64,000 nucleotides of DNA, from the NCBI GenBank assembly GCA_949592205.1, contig CATIUR010000006.1, forward strand, positions 12,789,001 through 12,853,000, written 5' to 3'. A program made the position numbers and the translations under genes. Positions 55,375-64,000 of this stretch are shown piece after piece (the first letter of the stretch is position 1; each line of letters starts with the position of its first letter). The notes under the pieces were generated by a model. It searched no databases. It was given only the letters and a program-made list of their open reading frames with translations, and was not told the DNA's origin. This DNA comes from Helichrysum umbraculigerum (Eukaryota > Streptophyta > Magnoliopsida > Asterales > Asteraceae).

Positions 55375-58300
55375 ATGGCATCGACTTCGTCTACTGTTCA
55401 ACTACCGATTGGAAAAGATCACAATATGATTGCATTCTTAATGAAACCTGCAGAGGCAAACGAGTATGTGGAAATCATTGATTTCCTTCGTGCTTCACAT
55501 ATTCGTCATGCTCTCACTGTAGCACCCAGGATATCTCACGATCATATCAACAATTTCTGGGTAAATGCATCAATAGAAGAGGAACAGGGGATTAAAAGAA
55601 TCGTTTCAGAAGTTATGGATACACGTGTTGTAGTTACAGAAGCTACTGTTAGAGCTTCATTACAACTAGATGATGAGGCAGGTATAACTTCTTTAGATGA
55701 TACTGTTATGTATAATACTTTACGATTGATGGGTTATGAGGGTTCTTTTGAAGTTTTTACTTTTCAGAAAACCTTATTTTCTCATCAGTGGAGGTTTTTA
55801 ATACATACGATTTTACACTGCTTATCATCTAAGAGATCATCTTTTGAGCAGTTTGGAAGCAACATTGCTTATGCAATTGCTTGTCTTGCAAATGGTCAAC
55901 GTTTTAATTTTTCAAATCTGATATTTTCTGGTATGCTTAGAAACATTGAGCAGCCAAAGATTAAATTTTTGATATATCCACGTTTTGTGCAGTTGTTCTT
56001 AAATGAACAAATTCCTAACTTAACTGCACTTGAGAAAGTTATTGGTATTGTCTCTTTTAAACCAAAAGTTTTTGTAAATATGAAGAGAGATACTAAATTT
56101 TCTGGGAAGGTTACAGCATTATTTTCTACAATGCTTCCTGCACCTTCCACCACAGCATCAGTACCACCAACTGATGCTGAACCAACTACTGAGAGAATGG
56201 TTCCACCCACCACTTCTCAACCCACAGTAGTTGGGGGTAATAAAAGAAAACAAGGGACCAAAACAGCTAAATCTACTAAAGCCAAAAAGGCTAGAACACA
56301 GGCAACTGAGGCTGCTGCTGCTCAGGTGTCTCAGTCAAATGATTCATCACAGCAAATGATCAATGAGGAGGAGGATGATCATTCTGAGAGGGCTGCTTCT
56401 ACTGCTTCTAGCCCACTGGCAGAGCAGGACAGAAGTAACATTAATAAGACCCCATCAGAGGCAACACATGGACATGATTCTACACCTGTAGATGATCCTA
56501 GTGGTCCCAGTACCAAGAAACAAGGGGACTTTGATGATCATGCTAGGCATGAGTCAGAGTTTGATGATGTCAATGATTCACCAAAGGATTCACATCCTGA
56601 AGGTGTTGAGGCTAGAACTAACTTGGAATTGACGAAAATGGTTGATTATGTATGGGCTGAGTTTGTAAAGGAGAGGAAGAAGAATAAAGCTAAGGATGAA
56701 ATTATCACTCAGTTGCAGAGGAGAGTGCAGCAGTTGGAGAAGATTGTTATTAAATGTTTGAAGAAAGGGAGGACATATGTGGTTCATGATACTTCTGAAC
56801 CTGAGGATGCTTACCAGTTTCCACAAAATGCTTTCAAAAAGGGGGAGAAGGTCTGGACAAATTTAGGTGATAAGATGAATAAGGAGGATAAGGTTGTGTC
56901 TGATGATGACAAAGTTGATGAAGAGATTGAAATGGAACAACCAGTGGATGATGAATTTGTGCATACACCTCCAACACCACCTACAGAGCCAGAGATTAAT
57001 GAGTCAGTATATGAGACAGTGGAAACAGAGATGAATGACCCAGTGGCAGATGAAAATAACTCTGAACATACTGAGGTTGTTGGGTCAGTGGAGCAGACTG
57101 TAGAGGTTAATTTGGATGAAAAGACTGAGGAGTTAAAAATTGATGGTGATGATGGTGATGAGGTGAGTAAACCAGAGATAGCAGTAGAAAAAGAAGAAGT
57201 AAAGACTGATGCTCAAACTGATGCTCAACAAGTTGAAAAGACTAGGAAGAAGAGCATTCCAGTTAAAACTGCTAAGATGACTGGAACAGGAAAGAAGGTT
57301 GAAACTCCAAAGAAGACATCTACACAACAACCAACTTTGCCTGGATTTCAGATTAGAGAATCTGCTGCTGCTCCTGTTCAACAGAAAGAATTGCCAAAGA
57401 TTGATCCAAAAGATAAAGGCAAGGGAAAACTGGTAGAAGAACCAAATAAGAAAAAGCAAAAACCAGTGCCACCAGAAGTAACTGCTCATGATTCTGAATA
57501 TGCTCAATGGTTACAGGCTGAGCTAAATGCAGAGGGATTGATTGATGTTGAGATTGAGGAAGGAAAGTTTGTGAAAATGACAAAAGAGCAAGTGGCAGAA
57601 TGGGATGAATATTTGCTGAAAGAACAGAGACATGATGATATTGAATATCTTGTTGATCAGGTTAAGAAAAAGAAAGCAGAAGAAGCAAGAAAGAAAAAAG
57701 CTGCAAAACCACCAACAAAAGCTCAGATGAAGAAGAACTTAATTGCAAAGCTAAAAGGTGGGTATATTCCTTTGAATGCATTGAAACAGATGAGTTTAGA
57801 GAGATTGCAGGAGTTATGGGATAAAGATGATATGAATCCTGATGTGATTGAAAAGAAAGAAAAAGAAAAGAAAGAAGCTGAAAAGGAAAGAAAAAAGGCT
57901 GAAAAAGAAACGAAATTGAAAGAAAAAGAAGAAAAGGAAAAAAGAGAAAAGATAGAAGCTGAGAAGAGGAAGAAAGATGAACTTGAAAGAAAGAAGAGAG
58001 AGTTAGATGAAATTCCTGATAGAGAAAGGAATATTGATGAGTTGAAGGAGTTTATTCTGTTACAGCCTATGGAATCTGAGGTAATTAACGTTGAATTACC
58101 TGGTATCATTGATTGGTCTATTGAGCAATTTGTCAATCCTGTAAAGATTCACAAGATTAAAGTTGAAAGAGCAGATGGAAATGTATCTTGGTGGAGATCT
58201 TTTAGGGATTTGATAAAGAGGATCAGTAGGACTGATTTGGTGAGAATGTATGAGATTGGGATGGAAAAGGATTTAGATTTGAAAAGGTTTGATAATCTGG

Positions 58301-58623
58301 TTGAAAAAGTTACATGGCATTGGATTAAGGCTATGTTTGAGCCAGAAGAGTTTCCATTTCAGTTTGCTACTTTTAGCAAGGTCAGAAATTGGATTTATCA
58401 TGCCAAACCTGGAGTACATCAGATTGTTATGGAGGATGCAGTATTTATGTGGTTATTGACAGATAAATTTTATGATATAAATCTGAGATTTTTGATGGGC
58501 TTGAGAAATGCAAGATTACAAGCTGCAGTTTTAGATGATGTAGCTCTGGAATTGGTATATATGGTGTTAAATCAGATTCATAAGAAGGAGGAGATTGATA
58601 GGAGGAAGAGAAGAAAAGACTAA
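55375..58623 (+). CDS. Sirevirus third ORF (1082 aa), function unknown
   Basis: The intact ORF begins MASTSSTVQLP. Residues ~15-245 form a compact globular domain with many aromatic residues (HNMIAFLMKPAEANEYVEII, TLRLMGYEG, FSHQWRFLIHTILHCLSSK, FNFSNLIFSGMLRNI). Residues ~250-430 are Ser/Thr/Pro-rich with a Lys-rich patch (KRKQGTKTAKSTKAKKAR) that could be a nuclear signal. A coiled coil follows at ~430-465. Then come an acidic stretch, a Lys/Glu-rich coiled coil (~820-890), and a second globular domain (~890-1082; LPGIIDWSIEQFVNP, VTWHWIKAMFEPEEFPF). No signal peptide or transmembrane helix is apparent, so it does not look like an envelope. Related N-terminal domains occur in proteins widely predicted in Asteraceae genomes, often with misleading names; that is from memory and unverified. 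Confidence 0.85.
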   Translation: MASTSSTVQLPIGKDHNMIAFLMKPAEANEYVEIIDFLRASHIRHALTVAPRISHDHINNFWVNASIEEEQGIKRIVSEVMDTRVVVTEATVRASLQLDDEAGITSLDDTVMYNTLRLMGYEGSFEVFTFQKTLFSHQWRFLIHTILHCLSSKRSSFEQFGSNIAYAIACLANGQRFNFSNLIFSGMLRNIEQPKIKFLIYPRFVQLFLNEQIPNLTALEKVIGIVSFKPKVFVNMKRDTKFSGKVTALFSTMLPAPSTTASVPPTDAEPTTERMVPPTTSQPTVVGGNKRKQGTKTAKSTKAKKARTQATEAAAAQVSQSNDSSQQMINEEEDDHSERAASTASSPLAEQDRSNINKTPSEATHGHDSTPVDDPSGPSTKKQGDFDDHARHESEFDDVNDSPKDSHPEGVEARTNLELTKMVDYVWAEFVKERKKNKAKDEIITQLQRRVQQLEKIVIKCLKKGRTYVVHDTSEPEDAYQFPQNAFKKGEKVWTNLGDKMNKEDKVVSDDDKVDEEIEMEQPVDDEFVHTPPTPPTEPEINESVYETVETEMNDPVADENNSEHTEVVGSVEQTVEVNLDEKTEELKIDGDDGDEVSKPEIAVEKEEVKTDAQTDAQQVEKTRKKSIPVKTAKMTGTGKKVETPKKTSTQQPTLPGFQIRESAAAPVQQKELPKIDPKDKGKGKLVEEPNKKKQKPVPPEVTAHDSEYAQWLQAELNAEGLIDVEIEEGKFVKMTKEQVAEWDEYLLKEQRHDDIEYLVDQVKKKKAEEARKKKAAKPPTKAQMKKNLIAKLKGGYIPLNALKQMSLERLQELWDKDDMNPDVIEKKEKEKKEAEKERKKAEKETKLKEKEEKEKREKIEAEKRKKDELERKKRELDEIPDRERNIDELKEFILLQPMESEVINVELPGIIDWSIEQFVNPVKIHKIKVERADGNVSWWRSFRDLIKRISRTDLVRMYEIGMEKDLDLKRFDNLVEKVTWHWIKAMFEPEEFPFQFATFSKVRNWIYHAKPGVHQIVMEDAVFMWLLTDKFYDINLRFLMGLRNARLQAAVLDDVALELVYMVLNQIHKKEEIDRRKRRKD

Positions 58624-58700
58624 CAGTTTTGAAAGAATTTTGTGAAGCTCATAATGGAGGATTAGAAGAAACTTAATGCTGTGAAGGACAGATTAAGTTT

Positions 58701-58710
58701 AGGGGGAGAT
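58701..58710 (+). other. Polypurine tract
   Basis: AGGGGGAGAT lies directly before the 3' LTR and serves as plus-strand primer. Sireviruses carry this form. Confidence 0.85.
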
Positions 58711-59399
58711 TGTTGGGTTAAAACTGTTTCAGGTCTGAGTTGAAGTTGTTGATGAAGACAGAGTATAAGTGATTAAAACTGTTTGTTTTAAAGGTTAAAA
58801 CTGTCTTTACAAAGTTACAACTGATAGAAGAAAACTGAAGAGAAGACAAGTGTTACAACTGATTGAAGATAGATTACAACTGATAGTTATGTGTCTGTAA
58901 GTAGTTAAAACTGCTTATGTATTTGTAACTGTTAGTTATATATGAAACAGTTAACACTGATTATATATTTGTACTTAGTCTTATATTACAATTGAAGCAG
59001 TTACCACTGAATGTGTAACAGTTACAACTGTTTACTTCAGAATGGTAGTTACAACTGTTTATGATTTTGTGATAAGTATGAGTCGGTTATGGAAGTTATT
59101 TTATTCCATATTCGTAGGAGATTGTATAGGACTCTATGTGTTATAAATAGAGATCCTTTAGACCTAGATAGGTTAATGATAATTGCGCAGCTTCAAGGTT
59201 TTCTGTAACCCTAATACATCAAGTGTATTCGTCTTATATCATTAATAAGATTGAAGCTTTCGGTATATTATTGTGTTCATCATATTAATTAATATTCGTT
59301 GATCTTCTTAATATTATTGAGTGTGATTCCGCAACTTCTCAATAATATATTCAAGGCTTATTACGTAAGATTGTTTATTAAGTTAAACAGGGACTAACA
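58711..59399 (+). repeat. Sirevirus 3' LTR
   Basis: 689 bp, as long as the 5' LTR. By eye it differs by about three substitutions (for example tacaaag versus tacgaag, and ttaacactg versus ttaatactg). Confidence 0.95.
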
Positions 59400-61238
59400 A
59401 ATGATGATGCGAGCGCAGCAGGGGTTTTAAATTTATATTTTGCGGGGCTTAAATTAACCGTACTACCTACTTGATTAGTAAGCGGTAAGTATAACCTAAG
59501 ATCGTTCTATGAATCCAAACGTGTGGGCGATTAAAGTTGACACTTTCAGCAGAGAATTATTTAAGATGGCATAAAGTAGGTAGGTTTGGGATTTAAAGAC
59601 AGATAATTAAAATACAAGAAAGTAAATTGCAGGAAATTAAAATGCAGGAAAGCAGATAAAGATAAAGATGTGATTGCTGAGATTTCGATAATTAATATTT
59701 CAGGATGACAGAACAAATAGGGTTGATACTTAATATGGCAGTTAAACTACTAGGTGTAAACTCTAGAACCCTACCAACTCAGTTTCCCATTGGCGTGTCA
59801 CTTGGAACTAGGTTATCGTGATTCTGATCGGAGCAATACGCAAACTTCCAATACTCATCTAGTTGAAAGATGAGCAACCTATTTTGGTGTTATACCGAGG
59901 TGCATGAATCAGTAGCGTATCGTCTCATAGGTCCGACCGTTCTTAACCCCTAAGGTAGTTTACTACTCTATTAGCACGAAGATTAATAGCTTTGTATGTT
60001 TAGACCGCCGATTATGTAAGACTTAGTGTTTTGTGAACTCTAGGTAACTAGGACTTTGTTCTATTCCCTAAGTCTCATTTTTGTTTAATTAAGTTCTACT
60101 TACTTCGGCTTATGACTTAAGTTCTCCTTTTCAAACAGTTATACATCTCCAGATTATCCGCAGTTTGATAAAACGTGTTTCATATGAGGACCATGCCTTT
60201 CAATAATAGACAGTGTACTTTACATGAGATTTCCACTGCTTCTTATATCCGACACGCGGTCAAGAGTAATTGACAGTGAAAGTGACACTCTAACTAATTA
60301 AATATAAAGCAGTGCAGAAAAGTAAACCTAATATATACAACGAGTGGTTTCATTGTGTCTTACTTATTGCATGTCATGGGCACAGATAACTACTTACCAT
60401 AATTAAGGTTGATCAGGTCCTAATTACTAGGTTGCAGTCACGTGAATAACTGGAAAGGGTGCTCCATAAATTAAACTGAAATTCATAAAGTCCTAACAGT
60501 ACAAGGGTTATTATCTCCTATTTTATCTGAACGTATTTTACGAACATTATTTTATAATGCATTGATTCTCGTAGGATACACCAGTTAGTTGTATAGTTGT
60601 ATTATCCTTTCGGAGTTCCAACTTTTGAACCAGAGCTGATTCCAATGATATAACTACCTTCGGTCGTTTATCGGCTTCCGTACGTTTGTACTTTACATGA
60701 AGCATTTCCAGCACTATACCGAATAAACAGTTGAATAGGGGCCGTTATATCATTTTACGATTATCGTGCATTGATTGTGTAATGACATCCTTACGTATAA
60801 TTATCTACATCATCAGCAATCACAATAATAAACTACTCGCAATTCATGGCAACAAATAAATCACATACCAGGCAATAATACATATTCAAAATATGAAATG
60901 AGACAAGTATAATAAAAGTTTGGATATCACCCGGAATTAAATGCGTAGCAGCGTATTATTATAATTGACAAACTCTTTCACACGTACAAAGATTGATCTC
61001 CGAATCTCTAGCGTTCGCCCTAGCTTCTACCTTAGTCCGTGGACTAATTACAATATTCCTAGAATGAGAAAGACTAAAAGACTACGAAAGATTTTCTAGT
61101 GAGAAAGAAAGAGTGAAATATGCTAGAATGTATGCATATATGGTGTGTGTTTCAAATGAACCTAAGCCTCCTGTTTATAGGTGAGCTTTGGCTCACATTA
61201 GCACCAAGAGGTGCATGTTAGAAAAAGATGGCCAAAAG

Positions 61239-61310
61239 GGTGCACCAGGTACTGTAAAACACGAAAACTAGGCGCACCGGGTACTGTACAACACGAAAAG
61301 TAGGCGCACC
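61239..61310. repeat. 32-bp tandem repeat in U3 of the solo LTR
   Basis: Units start at 61239, 61271 and 61303 with GGYGCACCRGGTAC. On the minus strand they lie just upstream of the TATA box at 61180-61171, so they may be promoter elements. Confidence 0.65.
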
Positions 61311-61931
61311 AGGTACCAAAAGTTACCAAAAACGGAAACCGAGATGGGGATAGGGTGGACGGAGGTGCCCCTATGGTGGTCGGCGACGGCTGGTGGGTGG
61401 CCGGCGGCGGCTGGCCCACCCCCGCCCCGTTTCGCCGTCTTTTGCTTCGTTTCTCGATTCGTGCGTGTTTTCTTCGTTATGCGTCCGTTTGCGTCGATTC
61501 TTTTTTTGTTGGATTCATAATTCAAAAACGAAGATTTTGACATAGGATAGGCCCTGAGATGAGGTTCCTAGCTTCAGATATTGCGTACGAATCATTTGGA
61601 TCTTCCGGCGGGCGTAGAATCTTCATTCTTTATCCGTTTCAGTTGATTCTTCTTCTGTTGGATTCGTATTTTGAAAACGAACATCTTGGATAGAATGGAT
61701 GTTGGTGAAGGGCATTTTAGTCTTGAAATCTCGTTTTGATGTCTTGAATCTTCAAACGTGTGTGGAATCTTCGTTTCTCATCCGTTTTGCTTGATTTATA
61801 TCGTGCAACCTTGTTTTGACCATCTTGGCATAATGTTGTTGATTTGTACTGTATTTGAATTAAAATGCCAAGAATCGTTCCAGAATGAGAGAGATATCGG
61901 TAATAAAAACATGACTTTTTACGCGATATCA

Positions 61932-63183
61932 CTAATTCCACAATGTACTTAGCATCTAAGGCAACAGGTGTGATGTCAATTAGTGAACAGAACTCATCAG
62001 ATATAAAACTTCTATCAGCACCAGTATCAAATAGAACAGAAGCAATTAAGTTGTTGAGGAGGAACGTACCCGAGACCACATTCGGGTCTTGACGGGCTTC
62101 CCCTGAGTTAAGGACGAAGGCTCTACCCCTTGGGTTGTTGTTGTTGCCCTTGTTCTTCAGCATTGGGCAGTCATTCCTGAAGTGCCCAGTGTTGCCACAC
62201 TCAAAACAGGCTTTTGGTTGGCTGGAGCTGGTGTTGGTGTTGTTGTTGGTATTGGTACTGGTGGACATGCAGTCTTTGGCCAGATACCCATACCTTTGAA
62301 ACTTGCTACATGGAGTACCGCATGGACCATCATGATGGCTGCGGCACTTAGAGCAGAAAGGCTTGATTCCAGTGTAGCTTTTCTTGGGTTCAGAACCAGA
62401 TGTGTAAGCCTTGACAGTTTCAGGCTTCTTTGATGACTGTTGATTTTGGTTGAAGTTTCCGGACCATTTTCTCTTGTGATCCCTAGAGTTGTTACCAGTG
62501 TTTGTGGAAGCAGGTGTTTCTTGGCGAACCACCTGGGCCATAAGATTGTGTGCCATACGGACGATACCTTGGATGGTCGTGGAGTTGGAAGCAGTGACCA
62601 TACCCTGAATACGTGGGGGAAGTCCCCAGATGTAACGTTCGATCCTCTTGTACTCAGGATCGACCATTGATGGGCACAGCAGTGCCAGCGGATGAAAACG
62701 GGTGGTATAACCGGCAATATCATTGCCCTGAACCTTGAGATTCCAGAACTCAACCTCGAGTTGTTGCAACTCTTCTCTCGGACAGTATTCATCCTTCAAC
62801 ATCCTTTTCAATTCTTCCCAGGGAGTTTGGTAAGCTATGTCGTTACCCGCTGTATGAATATGAGTATTCCACCAGGTGAGAGCACCATCCATGAAGGTGC
62901 AGGTGGAGTACTTGACTTTGCAGTCTTCTGGGCAGTTACAGATCCGGAAGACTGATTCCATCTTTTCAATCCACCGTAGTAGACCAATAGCTCGTTCGGT
63001 GCCTTTGAAGTTCAGAGGCTTGCAATTTAGGAAGTCCTTGTACGAGCAAGGTTTGGTTGGAGGGGTGTTGTTTGTGGTGTCTTCAGTGCCTGAACTTTGT
63101 TGCCGAGCAGCTAGAGCATCTGCTACCCCTTGGGCAACTAGTCGATTGACGTCAGCTTGGCTAAACGTACGTCTTGGAGGCAT
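61932..63183 (-). pseudogene. gag: Gypsy Gag and start of protease, interrupted
   Basis: The start is MPPRRTFSQADVNRL at 63183. The capsid region (FKGTERAIGLLRWIEKMESV, ALTWWNTH, REELQQLEVEFWNL) is followed by one degenerate cysteine cluster (CSKF..) and a full CCHC knuckle CFECGNTGHFRNDC. The protease active site VLFDTGADRSFIS is intact. After KYIVEL the frame runs into the inserted solo LTR; before that insertion it continued directly into the pol frame at 47514. Gag alone could still be translated as a fusion ending in LTR sequence. Confidence 0.88.
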
Positions 63184-63450
63184 AATGCTTGAATCAACAA
63201 AGAGAAAGAGATAAGTGAGATGTCTTGTACCAAGATTATGATGTATCACATATGTATATATAAGGAGGTAATATACAACAGCACAAAGTGATAATCATAT
63301 TTCATTAGATAACAGAATTTAGTACAAGATACGAGTTTCCAAAAGGTACATGATCACAAGGATTTCAAAAGATGTCAGGAATTTATACATCCGTGTGAAT
63401 TATCAGAGTCCTACATAGCTAGTTAGATAGATTACAAGATAGGTACTATT

Positions 63451-64000
63451 TTAATTTCGGTGCAAGTTCACTTGTGACATGAGGGTGATAAGGTGGTCCA
63501 CAGTGGTTGCAAGTCTGCTGGCTTGTCTGGCATTATCTTCTGCCAAAACTAGTCGTTGCACCAATTCTCGGGAGTAATCTTCAGCTTCTTGTGAGCGTTG
63601 CTCACATTCTTCTAGTCTGGCTTGTAGGAGATCAACTGTGCTCCTGTCATAAATCACTTGTTGATGAATCATTTCCACAGTTTGGGTCATGCTTTCCTGT
63701 TCCGGGAAAAGTTGTGCAATTCGGTCGTGTGATTGGCGTAACCAGTACATTTGTACTATGTATTGTTCACGTTCCAAGCTCTCGAGTATTGCCTCATGAC
63801 GGTGTAGTCGAGCAGCTATCACGGGAACGGTATGATGGATGGGTTCTTGTGTATACCGAGAGATGTCCATGGGGTCAGCAGGAATTTGTATCGCTTCCTC
63901 GGACCTCCAGGTGTTCAGAGTTGTGGGTAGCCAATCCCACTTTCGTGGATAGGTTGGATGGTCTGCCCTGGTTGAGGGGTTACCAGTGTGGTAAGGGCTA
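63451..64000 (-). CDS. Coiled-coil ORF upstream of gypsy gag, partial at edge
   Basis: The frame ends at 63451 and remains open upstream past the window edge (no start seen; MDISRYTQEP at 63870 is only an internal Met). The last ~140 residues (ESLEREQYIVQMYWL, TVDLLQARLEECEQRSQ, LVLAEDNARQASRLATTVD) form a likely coiled coil. A stop separates it from gag, whose start is 268 bp further on. Such upstream ORFs are not part of the standard gypsy layout; the role is unknown. Confidence 0.6.
   Translation of the reverse strand, partial: SPYHTGNPSTRADHPTYPRKWDWLPTTLNTWRSEEAIQIPADPMDISRYTQEPIHHTVPVIAARLHRHEAILESLEREQYIVQMYWLRQSHDRIAQLFPEQESMTQTVEMIHQQVIYDRSTVDLLQARLEECEQRSQEAEDYSRELVQRLVLAEDNARQASRLATTVDHLITLMSQVNLHRN

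Larger units (their letters stand above)
47556..59399 (+). mobile_element. Complete young Sirevirus (Copia) with a third ORF
   Basis: This 11,844-bp element has two 689-bp LTRs, a Met-tRNA primer site, gag, pol, a 1082-aa extra ORF and a polypurine tract, with perfect 5-bp duplications. By eye the LTRs differ at about three positions (about 0.4%), so insertion was recent. Pol order protease-integrase-RT-RNase H is Copia type; the purine tract AGGGGGAGAT, motifs such as SSMGELTFFLGLQ, and the extra downstream ORF indicate Sirevirus. Confidence 0.93.
47520..61931 (-). mobile_element. Solo LTR (~2.56 kb) inside gypsy, itself split by a Sirevirus
   Basis: Outer ends are TGATGTGCTTAC (left) and GCGATATCA (right), flanked by ctaat on both sides. 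Without the Sirevirus and its duplication it is about 2563 bp. On the minus strand it starts TGATATCGCG, has a TATA box CTATAAACAG (rc of 61171-61180), and ends ..AAGCACATCA. No second LTR, primer site or coding region is visible, so a solo LTR is the simplest reading. A Tat/Athila-type gypsy origin is my guess only. Most of 59405-61710 has no ORF. Confidence 0.75.
41107..64000 (-). mobile_element. Ty3/gypsy chromovirus (Tekay-like), dead, runs off right edge
   Basis: The element reads on the minus strand. Its 3' LTR is at 41107-44286, pol at 44321-47514, gag-protease at 61932-63183 and an upstream ORF at 63451 to the edge. The 5' LTR lies beyond 64000. The gap between pol and gag is a later insertion (47520-61931). 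Gag and pol are in one frame once that is removed. The C-terminal chromodomain and long TGTGACACC LTR suggest the Tekay/Del lineage. Confidence 0.85.

Noticed and set aside
55896..58136. Several antisense ORFs of 76-137 codons rich in Ser, Phe and Leu
   Set aside because: They are mirror translations of the Lys/Glu-rich third ORF of the Sirevirus.
61198..61543. Short ORFs on both strands with Pro/Gly-rich sequence
   Set aside because: They arise from the GC-rich, repeat-bearing U3 of the solo LTR.

Overview
This is nuclear DNA from a flowering plant. Genes have spliced introns, two P450 loci belong to a plant-type family, and most of the sequence is plant transposable elements. A daisy-family (Asteraceae) source is my inference, mainly from the extra long ORF carried by the Sirevirus at 47.6-59.4 kb; a database search would settle it. 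There are no rRNA genes, no genuine tRNA genes and no CRISPR arrays.

Left part (1-24.5 kb) is the genic region. A complete two-exon CYP706-type cytochrome P450 (1063-3269, minus) carries a CACTA-like MITE in its intron. A decayed paralogue (21290-24528, minus), with several frameshifts and a small non-autonomous LTR element in exon 1, lies on the far side of a 31-exon gene (10133-19834, plus). That gene encodes the catalytic subunit of DNA polymerase alpha, about 1507 aa, with an E2F palindrome just upstream. Its reading frame is intact, but catalytic motif C reads YGYTDS instead of the near-invariant YGDTDS. Between the first P450 and the polymerase lies a 3.0-kb Helitron (6435-9412) that carries gene-like fragments on its own strand.

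Middle part (25-41 kb) is a patchwork of elements. It holds a partial chromovirus-type LTR, a truncated Sirevirus end and a broken hAT transposase. It also holds two Mutator-like foldback elements with 9-bp target duplications (one split by a 2.4-kb solo LTR) and a 0.9-kb Harbinger-like element. An intact PIF/Harbinger transposase gene sits inside an inner element that has itself inserted into a ~307-bp related MITE.

Right part (41-64 kb) is one nested stack on a minus-strand Ty3/gypsy chromovirus whose right end runs off the window. A ~2.56-kb LTR-type element, now apparently a solo LTR, inserted into its protease region (duplication ctaat). A complete 11.8-kb Sirevirus then inserted 36 bp inside that LTR (duplication aatga). 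The Sirevirus has 689-bp LTRs differing at only about three sites, gag, pol and a 1082-aa third ORF, but its RT catalytic box is YVDG rather than YVDD. The gypsy polyprotein has three nonsense codons.

All coordinates, exon joins and repeat comparisons were made by eye; no alignment or database search was run.
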